DNA from: Mycobacterium bourgelatii
Lineage (GTDB): Bacteria; Actinomycetota; Actinomycetes; Mycobacteriales; Mycobacteriaceae
Assembly: GCF_010723575.1 (NCBI RefSeq)
Contig: NZ_BLKZ01000001.1
Coordinates: forward strand, 2,232,001-2,296,000
Direction: 5' to 3'
Length of the DNA: 64,000 nt
The notes beneath the pieces are model-generated. The model had not been told where the DNA came from, did not search any database, and saw only the letters and a program-made list of their open reading frames with translations. The first letter of the stretch is position 1. Every line of letters begins with the position of its first letter. The position numbers and the translations under genes were made by a program. Positions 16,736-24,845 of this stretch are shown one piece after another.

Positions 16736-18289
16736 TCAGCCGCCCCGGGGCTTGGTCAGGGTGAACTGGTCGATCGGGGTCACCTCGCCGAACGGCCCGG
16801 TCACGGCGTAGTGCGTCGCCTTGATCGACGTGGTGCCGCCCGGCTGTCCCGGGTCGACGTCGAAAGACGAGAAGCCGTAAGGGTTGTCGCGGTCGCGGAA
16901 CGCCGACCAAGGCGCATCCTCCATCACATAGATCGGCTTCTTGTGACCGCTTTCGGGGTCGACATCGCCGACGCCGGTGATGACCCGGCACTTGAGGTCG
17001 GCATAGAACTTGCCGTTGGTCGGCTTCGATGTACCGCCGCCTCCGATCACCAGATGCACCGTCCCCTTCGTGGGGTCGATGACGTCGGTGCCGGCGTCGA
17101 CGGGTATCGGGGTACGGGTGTCGGTGCCCAGCGCCCCGCGCAGCGGATGTGATCGTTCGTAGTGGTGTTCGTGGCCGCACAGCACCAGGTCGACGGCGTA
17201 TTGGTCGAACAGCGGTAGCCAGTCCTGCCGAATACCGAGATCGGCGCCGTTGGCCTCGGCGGTGGAGATCGCCGTCTGGTGCATGCAGACCACCACCCAA
17301 TCGATGTCAGGGTCGTGCCGGGCGGCGGCGAGTTCGCTTTCCAGCCAACGCTTTTGCTCGCCGCCGGAGTAGCCGTGCACATAGACGTTGCCGCCGTCCT
17401 GAAACGCCACGTCGTCGTTCTGTAGGGCGATGACCCGCACCGAGCCAGCGGTAAACGAGTACCACAGGCCGCGAAGCTCCGGGCTCGACCCCGAGTCGGG
17501 AACCGCGAAAAAGGTCTGGAAGGCGCCGTAGCCGATTGGGCCGTTGCCCTTTTCGTTCTCGTGATTGCCTGCCGCCGGCATCCACGGCCGGTAACGCGCG
17601 GAGCGGGTGTTGTTCTGGAACCAGTCCGACCAGGTGCGGACGCGGTCGCTGGCCAGGTTCGCGTAGCACAGGTCGCCGTTGACCAGGTTGAACAGCGGCG
17701 CCATGCGCTCGATCGCAACGGTGGTGTCGCCGGCCGCCGGGGATCCGATGTGGTCGTTGAGGTACCGGCCTTCGGTCAGGTGGTCCAGCATCGGCGTCGA
17801 CTGGTCACCGAAGCTGGTGAAGCGCAGTGGTTTTCGCCCGGCTGGAGCCGTTCGGATGGTGCCCAACTCCGGCTTGGTGCCGTCGTGCACCGCGGCATAC
17901 ACGTAATCGGTGTCTGGGGTCAGGTTGGACAGACGCGCGTGATTGACGCGAATTTCACTGCCAGACTTGGCATCCCGATATGTCCGGGTTTCCGCAGCGA
18001 TGACGTCGCCGAAGCCCGCCGTTGGTGTGCCGAGCAGCACGCGCGGATTGCGGACGGCGTCGGTGGTATGCCACGACACGACGACCTCGGTGCCGGCATT
18101 GCGACCGAACTGCAGATGCAACCCGCCCACGGGCGGTGCGCCGGTGCGGTCGGGTTGGTACCAGACACCCGGGCCGCGACTCGGCGAGCCCAGTAGCGCG
18201 GCCCCACCGAGTCCGACGCCCACTCCGGCGACCGCCGCCGCGCCCGTCGTCAGCAAGGTGCGACGGCTGATCCCCCTGGCGTCATCCAC
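16736..18289 (-). CDS. Tat-exported purple acid phosphatase-like metallophosphoesterase
   Basis: Corresponds to Rv2577. The N-terminus has a twin-arginine signal (SRRTLLTTGAAAVAGVGVG), predicting folded export. A fibronectin-like N-domain (about residues 45-150) precedes the metallophosphoesterase core. Metal ligands are visible in FGDQSTP, GDLCYAN, GNHEN, CMHQ and CGHEHHYERSHP. Purple acid phosphatases hydrolyse phosphate monoesters at a binuclear iron-metal centre outside the cytosol. At 517 residues it is the normal size. The start is GTG at 18289. The 5' side faces the 95-bp tandem repeat region. Confidence 0.93.
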   Translation of the reverse strand: MDDARGISRRTLLTTGAAAVAGVGVGLGGAALLGSPSRGPGVWYQPDRTGAPPVGGLHLQFGRNAGTEVVVSWHTTDAVRNPRVLLGTPTAGFGDVIAAETRTYRDAKSGSEIRVNHARLSNLTPDTDYVYAAVHDGTKPELGTIRTAPAGRKPLRFTSFGDQSTPMLDHLTEGRYLNDHIGSPAAGDTTVAIERMAPLFNLVNGDLCYANLASDRVRTWSDWFQNNTRSARYRPWMPAAGNHENEKGNGPIGYGAFQTFFAVPDSGSSPELRGLWYSFTAGSVRVIALQNDDVAFQDGGNVYVHGYSGGEQKRWLESELAAARHDPDIDWVVVCMHQTAISTAEANGADLGIRQDWLPLFDQYAVDLVLCGHEHHYERSHPLRGALGTDTRTPIPVDAGTDVIDPTKGTVHLVIGGGGTSKPTNGKFYADLKCRVITGVGDVDPESGHKKPIYVMEDAPWSAFRDRDNPYGFSSFDVDPGQPGGTTSIKATHYAVTGPFGEVTPIDQFTLTKPRGG

Positions 18290-18341
18290 ATACGCTTCAT
18301 ACCGAAGCCAAGCGACCTGAAGGTGAACGCCCCCTCGACGT

Positions 18342-18636
18342 GGCCGCGCGCCTACCGCCGCCGCCGAGAGTGTGGCCTACGTACCCGCATTCGCCCGCGG
18401 CGGGCAACCGGCCTCACGTTCGGCGACTCGGAGGCGCCGCGCGCACCTGCCGCCGCCGCCGAGAGTGTGGCCTACGTACCCGCATTCGCCCGCGGCGGTC
18501 GATACGCCTCACGTTCGGCGACTCGGCCGCGCCGCGCGCATCTACCGTCGCCACCGAGAGTGTGGCCTACGTACCCGGATTCGACCGCGGCGGTCGATAC
18601 GCCCCACGTTCGGCGAGCTCGGCCTAGCCGCGCACC
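18342..18636. repeat. Three tandem copies of a 95-bp intergenic repeat
   Basis: The word GAGAGTGTGG starts at 18366, 18461 and 18556, an exact 95-bp period. Each unit runs on through CCTACGTACCCG, a GC-rich middle, CACGTTCGGCGA and CCGCGCGC. Within each unit CGCCGAGAGTGTGGC and GCCTCACGTTCGGCG form an imperfect inverted repeat (12 of 15 pairs), so each copy could fold as a large hairpin. No convincing gene lies in 18290-18683, although the repeat happens to be open in some frames. It may be a mycobacterial minisatellite of the MIRU/VNTR kind. Confidence 0.85.
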
Positions 18637-18683
18637 TACTCGGCCGAAATCCAATGGGTAACGAATCCGGTAGCGTTTTCGAT

Positions 18684-19127
18684 ATGACGAACGTGCGAAA
18701 ACTGGCAAGCGCGTGCGCGGCAGCAGCGGTCGTGGGGGCGTGGGCAGCGACGGCATCCGCCGCCACCTCACATGCAGACCCGGCCGGCCACCAAGTGACC
18801 TACACGATCACCAGCACCGGAAACCTCACCGGCAATGTCCGGTACATCAACAGCGACCCGCCCAGCCAGGCGGCCTTCGACGCCAACTCGTCGCAGTATC
18901 TGCTCACCGTTCCGACCACGTTCAGCCCCGGGGACCCGCTGGTCTACACCACGACGCTGAACAACCCGAATCAGTGGGCGTTCGTCACCGCCAGCGGCGG
19001 CTGCAAGTGGCCCGACTGCAGCTCCGGGGTTCTCGCGGAACTTCACTGCGAGATCGCCGTCGACGGCCAGGTGGTGGCCAACCAAACCGCCACCACCGGG
19101 GTCACCTGCTCGACTCGGCCCTGGTAA
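18684..19127 (+). CDS. Small secreted MmpS-like protein (Rv2576c position)
   Basis: A 147-residue protein with a classical signal peptide (about residues 1-31, ending ASAATSHA) and a mature beta-rich domain that includes HQVTYTITSTGNLTG and four cysteines. Its place next to the phosphatase matches Rv2576c. The fold looks like the extracellular part of MmpS-type proteins, but without a lasting membrane anchor. ATG at 18684 is chosen because the signal peptide begins there; upstream codons in frame belong to the repeat region. Its last 26 bases overlap the convergent regulator gene. Function unknown. Confidence 0.8.
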   Translation: MTNVRKLASACAAAAVVGAWAATASAATSHADPAGHQVTYTITSTGNLTGNVRYINSDPPSQAAFDANSSQYLLTVPTTFSPGDPLVYTTTLNNPNQWAFVTASGGCKWPDCSSGVLAELHCEIAVDGQVVANQTATTGVTCSTRPW

Positions 19128-19647
19128 CGACGACGACTTCGGCAGGTTCGCTCCCCACCGACTTGAGCTTGTGGCCGACGGTCGCGTCGAAATACGCGCT
19201 GTCCCCGGCGCCCAGGGTGACCGTCTGGTCCCCGTATGCCAGTTCGACGGTGCCCGCATGCACGAACACGAACTCCTGGCCGCCGTGCTCCGCGGGCGGG
19301 TCGTCGGTGGCGGCCACCGTCGGACGAACCACAAACGGCGACATTGTCTTTCCGAGCTGAGTTGATGCCAGCGCCCGGTAGCGGTCGCCACTGCGATGCT
19401 CGGCACGGTCGACGGTGATCCGCTCGTTGGCCGCCTCCTCGGAGAAGAGTCGTCCGACGTCGACGTCCAGCGCCCGGGCCACCTTGAGCGCCACGGCGAT
19501 CGACGGCGTGCTGTGCCCACGCTCGATTTTCGAAAGGTAACTCTTGGTCAGCCCGGTCCGCTCGGCCAGTTGCTCGAGGGTCAGGCCACGTTCCTTGCGG
19601 ACGGGCCGCAGCAATGCCGCCACCGGTGACTCCCTCGTTCGAAACAT
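19102..19647 (-). CDS. XRE-family regulator with C-terminal cupin domain
   Basis: The 181-residue protein has an N-terminal helix-turn-helix (about residues 10-66, with LTLEQLAERTGLTKSYLSKI) and a C-terminal cupin sensor domain (about 105-175, with HGGQEFVFV and GDSAYFD). Regulators of this build bind a small metabolite in the cupin and usually control an adjacent catabolic gene. It diverges from the class II aldolase gene across only 39 bp containing a perfect inverted repeat, so autoregulation and aldolase control are likely. ATG at 19647 is chosen. The 3' end overlaps the preceding convergent gene. Confidence 0.92.
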   Translation of the reverse strand: MFRTRESPVAALLRPVRKERGLTLEQLAERTGLTKSYLSKIERGHSTPSIAVALKVARALDVDVGRLFSEEAANERITVDRAEHRSGDRYRALASTQLGKTMSPFVVRPTVAATDDPPAEHGGQEFVFVHAGTVELAYGDQTVTLGAGDSAYFDATVGHKLKSVGSEPAEVVVVTRAESSR

Positions 19648-19649
19648 AG

Positions 19650-19686
19650 ATGACACAAAGTTTCCTGTAGTGCTACATTGTGTCAT
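19650..19686. promoter_or_regulatory. Operator and likely leaderless promoter between XRE-cupin and aldolase genes
   Basis: ATGACACAA (19650-19658) and TTGTGTCAT (19678-19686) form a perfect 9-bp inverted repeat with a 19-bp spacer. Inside it, TGTAG-TG-CTACA (19666-19677) is a second perfect palindrome. For the plus strand, ATGACA (19650-19655) and TACATT (19674-19679) fit -35 and -10 elements with 18-bp spacing. Transcription would then start at or next to the ATG at 19687, giving a leaderless mRNA. The repeat arms overlap both promoter elements, which suits repression. Confidence 0.6.
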
Positions 19687-20523
19687 ATGGCTAGCGCGAG
19701 CAGACGCGAAATTCCCCAGGAGCGCGCTGCTTCGGACGATTTTGCGACTGCCCGTGTGGAAAAGTCGGAGTTGATGCGCCGGGCTCAGCAGCGCCTGGCC
19801 GCCGAGACCGCGGAATCGCAGCTGACCACCCGGCAGAAGCTCGCGCTCACCTGCCGCGCATTGTTCGATGCCGGGCACGATTCCGGGCTGGCCGGCCAGA
19901 TCACCGCCCGCGCCGAAGAACCGGGGACGTACTACACCCAGCGTCTGGGTCTCGGGTTCGACGAGATCACCGAGGAAAATCTGTTGCTGGTCGACGAGGA
20001 CCTCAATGTGCTCGACGGCGACGGAATGGCCAACCCCGCCAACCGCTTTCACAGCTGGATCTACCGCGCCCGTCCCGACGTGCAGTGCATCGTGCACACG
20101 CACCCATTCCACGTAGCGGCCCTGTCCATGCTCGAGGTGCCGCTGATCGTGTCGCACATGGACACCACCCCGCTCTACGACGACTGCGCGTTTCTCGCCA
20201 ACTGGCCCGGCGTGCCGGTCGGTAACGAGGAGGGGGAAATCATCACCGCCGCGCTCGGCGACAAGAAAGCGGTGCTGTTGGCACATCACGGGCAGGTGGT
20301 GGCCGGGGCCAGCATCGAGGAGGCATGTTCGCTCGCGGTCCTCATCGAGCGTGCCGCGAAACTGCAGCTGGCCGCGATGGCCGCCGGCACCATCAAGGAA
20401 CTCCCGGTCGAACTGGCCCGCGAAGCCCACGACTGGACGCTCACGCCCGCGCGCAGCCGGGCCAACTTCGCCTACTACGCCCGCCGCGCCCTGGCGCGTC
20501 ACCCCGATGCGATCACCAGCTGA
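19687..20523 (+). CDS. Class II aldolase/adducin-family protein
   Basis: The 278-residue protein has the class II aldolase fold with zinc-site motifs HTHPFH (about residues 138-143) and HHG near residue 200. Family members are zinc aldolases or epimerases on sugar phosphates, and some act as decarboxylases. Here the zinc histidines are present but the sugar specificity cannot be read. ATG at 19687 is preceded by the operator rather than a ribosome site, in line with leaderless translation. It is regulated in all likelihood by the divergent XRE-cupin gene. The insertion sequence remnant follows directly. Confidence 0.88.
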   Translation: MASASRREIPQERAASDDFATARVEKSELMRRAQQRLAAETAESQLTTRQKLALTCRALFDAGHDSGLAGQITARAEEPGTYYTQRLGLGFDEITEENLLLVDEDLNVLDGDGMANPANRFHSWIYRARPDVQCIVHTHPFHVAALSMLEVPLIVSHMDTTPLYDDCAFLANWPGVPVGNEEGEIITAALGDKKAVLLAHHGQVVAGASIEEACSLAVLIERAAKLQLAAMAAGTIKELPVELAREAHDWTLTPARSRANFAYYARRALARHPDAITS

Positions 20524-20534
20524 GAGACATCTCA

Positions 20535-21785
20535 CGAAGTTAGAAGTCAAGCCGCGAGTGTGAGAGGGGGTGGAAACGCCTGATGTTCGTTGTACCGTTG
20601 GCCAGTTTGCAGGCAGTGGTGGAGTTGGCCGAGGAACTTGTTGAACAGGTGTCGTTGGGCTTGGCGGTTCCAGTCTCCTGCGGCGCGGCGGGCATCGAAG
20701 TGGCGACGGGCACCCGGGGAACCGCGCAACGATGCCAACGCCCAGATCGAGCCGACCGCGGCCAGGCGCCGGTTTTTGATATGCCGATGTGTCACAACGG
20801 TTTCTCGCTGGCGCGGGTGATAGGGGCCGATCCAGCGAAGGCTTTCAACCCGCGGGCATCAGCGAAGCGGGCGCGGTCGTCGCCGATCTCGGCGAGCACC
20901 CGGGCGCCAGTCAGATTCCCAGGCCAGGAAGCTGGTGATGATCGCGGCGTCCGGGTGCTGTTCAAAATGGGCGATCGCCGCCTCGGCCAGGTCATCGCCG
21001 GCCGCGCTCGCGGCCTCGAACTGGCGCAGCAGCGCGGCCAGCTGGATGCCCATCGCGTTTTCCACCATGGGTGGTTGGTGCAGGTAGGTGTCGGTGAACA
21101 CGCTGCGCAGCCGCTCGACGTCACGGTCGAGGTCACGGCGGCGGCCGGCTTTGACCAGCAACCGGCGCAGCCGCGCCGGGGTCAGTTTTGCAGCCTGCGT
21201 GGGGGTTGGCGCGGCCGCCAGGATGGTGCGCGCGTCGGCGCGGGCCAGCCCTCCGCTGGGCAGGTCTGCGAAGGCCGCCAGCGCGGCCGGGTAGAAGTCT
21301 TTGAGCAGATCGCGGATCTGGTTGCCGATCTGCTGACGTGCCCACACGGCGTCCTGCTGGGCGCGCGCCAGTACCCGGATAGCCTGGGTCAGCTCGGTGT
21401 CGAGGGGCAGCCGGCGGTGGGCGTCGGGGTCGGTGCGGATGATGTTGGCCAACAGCACTGCGTCGGTGGCATCGGATTTGGCGCCCGAGTGCATACCGCG
21501 CCCGATACCGCGAGGCCGCCAACGGATTGATCGGATATATCGCCCGGCCGGTTTCGCGCAACGCGCCTACCCACAGCCCGCGGTCGGTTTCGATCCCCAC
21601 CGGGATCGGATGCTCGGCGCTGTCGCCGACCTCGGCCAACAGGGTCAACAACTGTGCAAAGCCGCCGCGTCGTTATCGACCCTCCCGCGGGCCACCACGC
21701 GACCGTCGGCGTCTACCACGGCGACATCGTGATGCGATGTGGCCCAGTCGATTCCGCAAAAAAGTTCCAAATTACCGCTCCTTCG
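20535..21785. mobile_element. IS110-like insertion sequence remnant
   Basis: The element's limits are approximate and taken from the extent of the transposase remains. IS110 elements make no clear terminal inverted repeats or target duplications, so the ends cannot be set from this sequence alone. Confidence 0.5.
20547..21770 (-). pseudogene. IS110-family transposase, broken by several frameshifts
   Basis: Fragments in different minus-strand frames join into one near full-length IS110-type transposase (about 400 residues). The N-terminus LELFCGIDWATSHHDV starts at a TTG near 21770 with GGAG upstream. Further pieces are VGIETDRGLW and HSGAKSDATDAVLLA, which carry the DEDD catalytic acidic residues, then LLKDFYPAAL, and the C-terminal GLKAFAGSAPITRAS and Arg-rich end. 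The frame is lost near 21655, 21500, 20920 and 20795. No inverted repeats are seen, as expected for IS110. It must be inactive. It separates the aldolase gene from the dapA-like gene. Confidence 0.85.
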
Positions 21786-22131
21786 ATCACTCAACCGGTC
21801 ACGAGCCTTGATGGGGTCACGCGGCGCCCTAATCGCAGGACTCGAAGGTCCGTCATCTCACTAGCCGTCCGTGACTCCAGCACACCACAGGGCCTCGTTC
21901 TTTCGAAGAGCTCGAAGCTCGGGATCGTTAGCCGGGAGGTCGACCCTGTGGCGGGCTCGAGCAACGGCATCCCACCACCGAAAGCCATGATCTGCCGTCA
22001 GGCGCGCCGCTCTCTCATAAGGCGTCATACGCCGGGAGCTCCCAGGCATCACCCAACGGCAGACCACACAGGAATCGCCCTGGCCTACACGACCAGTAAC
22101 CAACCCCTACTAAACGATTAGGAGCAGTTCC
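21771..22131. other. 361-bp stretch without a confident gene
   Basis: Lies between the transposase remnant and the dapA-like gene. It probably holds the outer end of the insertion element and the dapA-like leader. The ribosome site AGGAG (22120-22124) of that gene is clear. Only one small minus-strand reading frame looks faintly gene-like. Confidence 0.5.
21861..22028 (-). CDS. Possible small hypothetical protein
   Basis: An open frame of 55 residues beginning MTPYERAARLTADHG, with a mixed, non-repetitive composition (RWWDAVARARHRVDLP) unlike the shadow frames of nearby genes. No family is recognised. It may be a fragment of a gene broken by the insertion element, or chance. Confidence 0.2.
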   Translation of the reverse strand: MTPYERAARLTADHGFRWWDAVARARHRVDLPANDPELRALRKNEALWCAGVTDG

Positions 22132-23031
22132 GTGCCGGACTCGCCGAAACCGCCAAAATTTCACGGCATCATCGCCTACCCGATAACGCCGTTCACGTCC
22201 GGCGGCTCCGGCGGTATCGACACCAAGACCCTGGCCGCCCTCGTCGACAAACTCGTCACCAACGGGGTCCACGCGATCGCCCCACTCGGCAGCACCGGTG
22301 AGTTGGCCTACCTGGACGAGTCCGAGTTCGACACCGTCGTCGACACCACGATGACGGCCGTCAACGGACGGCTACCGGTCATCGTCGGCGTGTCGGATGT
22401 GACCACCGCCAAGACCGTTCGCCGGGCCCAGTATGCGCAGCAGGCGGGAGCCGACGCCGTCATGGTCCTGCCGGTGTCGTACTGGAAGCTCACCGAGCGC
22501 GAGATCGTGCAGCACTACCGCAGCATCGGCGAGGCCATCGACATCCCGATCATGGCCTACAACAATCCGGCTACCAGCGGCGTAGACATGAGTCCCGAGC
22601 TGCTGGTCACCATGTTCGACAGCATCGACAACGTCACCATGGTCAAAGAGTCGACCGGCGACCTGACCCGCATGCAGCGCATCGACGCACTCAGCGAGGG
22701 CAAGCTGCCCTTCTACAACGGCAGCAACCCGCTGGTGCTCGACGCGCTCAAAGCGGGTGCGTCCGGCTGGTGCACGGCCGCACCCAATCTGCGGCCCCAG
22801 CCGTGTATCGACCTGTATGAGGCGGTACGCACCGGCGACCTGGACAAGGCGCAACACCTGTACGACGACCTCAAGCCCCTGCTGCGGTTCATCGTCGACG
22901 GCGGCCTGGCCACCACCGTGAAGGCCGGCCTCGACCTGCTCGGCTTCCCGGCCGGTGACCCGCGGCCGCCGCTGCTACCACTTGACGACCAGGGGCGCGT
23001 CGAGTTGCAGAAACTGTTGGCAAGCGCCTGA
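22132..23031 (+). CDS. DapA-family (dihydrodipicolinate synthase/N-acetylneuraminate lyase) protein
   Basis: A 299-residue (beta/alpha)8 class I aldolase. The Schiff-base lysine is in VKESTGD, the substrate Tyr in MAYNNPATSG, and the carboxylate-binding motif is GSTGELAYL. The family joins or splits pyruvate with an aldehyde. This copy is not in a lysine operon, and the GSTGE in place of GTTGE suggests a catabolic member (keto-deoxy sugar acid or similar) rather than the lysine enzyme. GTG at 22132 has AGGAG upstream. The nearby class II aldolase gene might belong to the same sugar-acid route, but the IS remnant lies between them. Confidence 0.85.
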   Translation: MPDSPKPPKFHGIIAYPITPFTSGGSGGIDTKTLAALVDKLVTNGVHAIAPLGSTGELAYLDESEFDTVVDTTMTAVNGRLPVIVGVSDVTTAKTVRRAQYAQQAGADAVMVLPVSYWKLTEREIVQHYRSIGEAIDIPIMAYNNPATSGVDMSPELLVTMFDSIDNVTMVKESTGDLTRMQRIDALSEGKLPFYNGSNPLVLDALKAGASGWCTAAPNLRPQPCIDLYEAVRTGDLDKAQHLYDDLKPLLRFIVDGGLATTVKAGLDLLGFPAGDPRPPLLPLDDQGRVELQKLLASA

Positions 23032-23051
23032 GCTCAGCAGCTCCTGCGACT

Positions 23052-23927
23052 TCAGCCCAGGTCCGTGGCGTTGAAGGTGTTGCACTTGTTGGGGTCGCCG
23101 CTTTGGTAGCCGATGGTGAACCACTTCTGCCGTTGTCTGGACGAACCGTGCGTCCATGATTCCGGGTTGGTGCGCCCGGCGGTCTGCTCCTGGATGCGGT
23201 CGTCGCCCACCGCCGCCGCGGCCGAGAGCGCATCTTTAATGTCGTTGTCGCTCAACGGTTCTAGGTATGGCGCTCCGGTGCCCGCCTGAACGATGGTGGA
23301 TGCGTAGTGCCCCCAGACGCCGGCATAGCAGTCGGCCTGTAACTCGGTGCGCACGCCGCTGCCTGCGGCGCCTCGCGCACCCTGCTGACCGCGGCCGATC
23401 ACCCCCAGCAGGTTCTGCACGTGGTGACCGAATTCATGCGCCACCACATACTCTTCGGCGAATGGCCCACCGTTGGAACCGAATTGGGTCACCAGCACAT
23501 GGAAGAAGTCGGTGTCGAAATACGCGGTCTTGTCCGCTGGGCAATAGAACGGCCCCACGTCGCTGCTGGCCGGCCCGCAACCGGTGGCCACCTCTCCGCT
23601 GAACAGCCGCACGCGTGGACGCGTGTAGCCGCGCATCAGCTTCGTCCATACCGCGTCCACGGAGTTGCCGGTGGCCACCACTCGGCACTGCACGTACTTG
23701 TTGGCATCCGCACCGGTCTTGCACTGGCGCAAGTCGAAACCGGGCGCGGTGGCGCCCTCCACGTTCATCGGCATCTGGCTCAGCACACCACCGGGATCGA
23801 CGCCCAGCAGCATCGCCACCACTACGACGAGCAGACCCGCAAGCCCGCCGCCGATGGCTACGCTGCGACCGCCAGCAGACGATGACGACGTGCTGGTGTC
23901 GATTTGCATGCCTTCGTTGAAGGTCAT
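23052..23927 (-). CDS. Neutral zinc metallopeptidase (KPN_02809/YpfJ type), copy 2
   Basis: The 291-residue membrane-anchored protein starts MTFNEGMQID, has one transmembrane segment (about residues 24-44), and an extracytoplasmic peptidase domain. The zinc motif is HEFGHH with the third ligand in ELQADCYAG. The family is annotated as a neutral zinc metallopeptidase; its substrates are unknown. It lies 30 bp downstream of a paralogue with which it shares most blocks (QCKTGADAN, QCRVVATGNSVDAVW, WTHGSS, RQKWFT, GDPNKC). It is the last gene of a four-gene operon. H37Rv, as I recall, has only one (Rv2575). Confidence 0.9.
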   Translation of the reverse strand: MTFNEGMQIDTSTSSSSAGGRSVAIGGGLAGLLVVVVAMLLGVDPGGVLSQMPMNVEGATAPGFDLRQCKTGADANKYVQCRVVATGNSVDAVWTKLMRGYTRPRVRLFSGEVATGCGPASSDVGPFYCPADKTAYFDTDFFHVLVTQFGSNGGPFAEEYVVAHEFGHHVQNLLGVIGRGQQGARGAAGSGVRTELQADCYAGVWGHYASTIVQAGTGAPYLEPLSDNDIKDALSAAAAVGDDRIQEQTAGRTNPESWTHGSSRQRQKWFTIGYQSGDPNKCNTFNATDLG

Positions 23928-23957
23928 CGAACCCCCGAAATCCGACCCGCCAGAGGG

Positions 23958-24845
23958 TTATCCCAAGTCAGTGGCGTCGAAAGTATCGCACTTGTTCGGG
24001 TCGCCAGTCTGATAGCCGACGGTGAACCACTTCTGGCGTTGTTCGGAGGAACCGTGCGTCCAGGACTCGGGATTTACGCGGCCGGTCGCCTGCTTCTGGA
24101 TTCGGTCATCGCCGACGGACGCCGCCGCCGACAACGCGTCCTGGATGTCTCGGTCGGTCAACGGCTCCAGGTAGGGCACCCCGGTGCTCTCCTGTTTGGT
24201 CGTGGACGCGTAGTGCGCCCAGATCCCGGCGTAGCAGTCGGCTTGCAGTTCGGTGCGAACGCCATTGCCCTGAGCGCCTTGTGCGCCTTGCTGGGCTTTG
24301 CCCAGGATGCCCTGCAGATTCTGGACGTGGTGGCCGTATTCGTGAGCCACCACATACTCCTGAGCGAAAGGCCCGCCGCTGGAACCGAATTGCTCGACCA
24401 GCACCTGGAAGAAGTCGGTGTCGAAGTAAGCGGTCTTGTCCACCGGGCAGTAGAACGGCCCGACCTCGCTGGTGGCCGACCCGCATCCGGTGTTGACATA
24501 GCCGGTGAACAGCCGCACCTGGGGACGGGTGTAGCGGGGCATCAACTGCTGCCACACCGCATCCACGGAGTTGCCGGTGGCCACCACCCGGCACTGGACG
24601 AACCTGTTGGCGTCGGCCCCGGTCTTGCACTGGTTCAGGTCGAACCCGGGTGCTTCCACGCCCGGCATGCCGGAACCGAGGCCGGGCTGGTTCGTCACCT
24701 TGCCGGGATCGACCCCCAGGAACATCGCGACGACGACCACGAGCAAACCGCCCAGACCCCCGCCGATGGCGATGTTTCGGCCGCCTCCACCACCCGACGA
24801 GGACGCGGCGCTGGTGTCGATCTGCATGCCTTCGTTGAAGGTCAT
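23958..24845 (-). CDS. Neutral zinc metallopeptidase (KPN_02809/YpfJ type), copy 1
   Basis: A 295-residue paralogue with the zinc motif HEYGHH, the third ligand in ELQADCYAG and a single membrane segment (about residues 26-47). ATG at 24845 (MTFNEGMQ) is chosen because it overlaps the upstream SRPBCC gene by ATGA and matches the start of the second copy. The glycine-rich stretch after residue 14 differs from the sister. Translational coupling to the SRPBCC gene is likely. This copy probably corresponds to Rv2575, with the other a later duplicate, but the reverse cannot be ruled out. Confidence 0.92.
   Translation of the reverse strand: MTFNEGMQIDTSAASSSGGGGGRNIAIGGGLGGLLVVVVAMFLGVDPGKVTNQPGLGSGMPGVEAPGFDLNQCKTGADANRFVQCRVVATGNSVDAVWQQLMPRYTRPQVRLFTGYVNTGCGSATSEVGPFYCPVDKTAYFDTDFFQVLVEQFGSSGGPFAQEYVVAHEYGHHVQNLQGILGKAQQGAQGAQGNGVRTELQADCYAGIWAHYASTTKQESTGVPYLEPLTDRDIQDALSAAASVGDDRIQKQATGRVNPESWTHGSSEQRQKWFTVGYQTGDPNKCDTFDATDLG

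Noticed and set aside
18342..18636. CRISPR array
   Set aside because: Units are directly adjacent with no unique spacers and no cas genes.
18372..18683. Upstream extension of the small secreted protein through the 95-bp repeats
   Set aside because: The signal peptide starts at 18684, and the repeats only happen to be open in this frame.
19648..20550. Minus-strand extension of the XRE-cupin frame across the aldolase gene
   Set aside because: It is the shadow of the aldolase reading frame; the regulator begins at MFRTRESP just after the operator.
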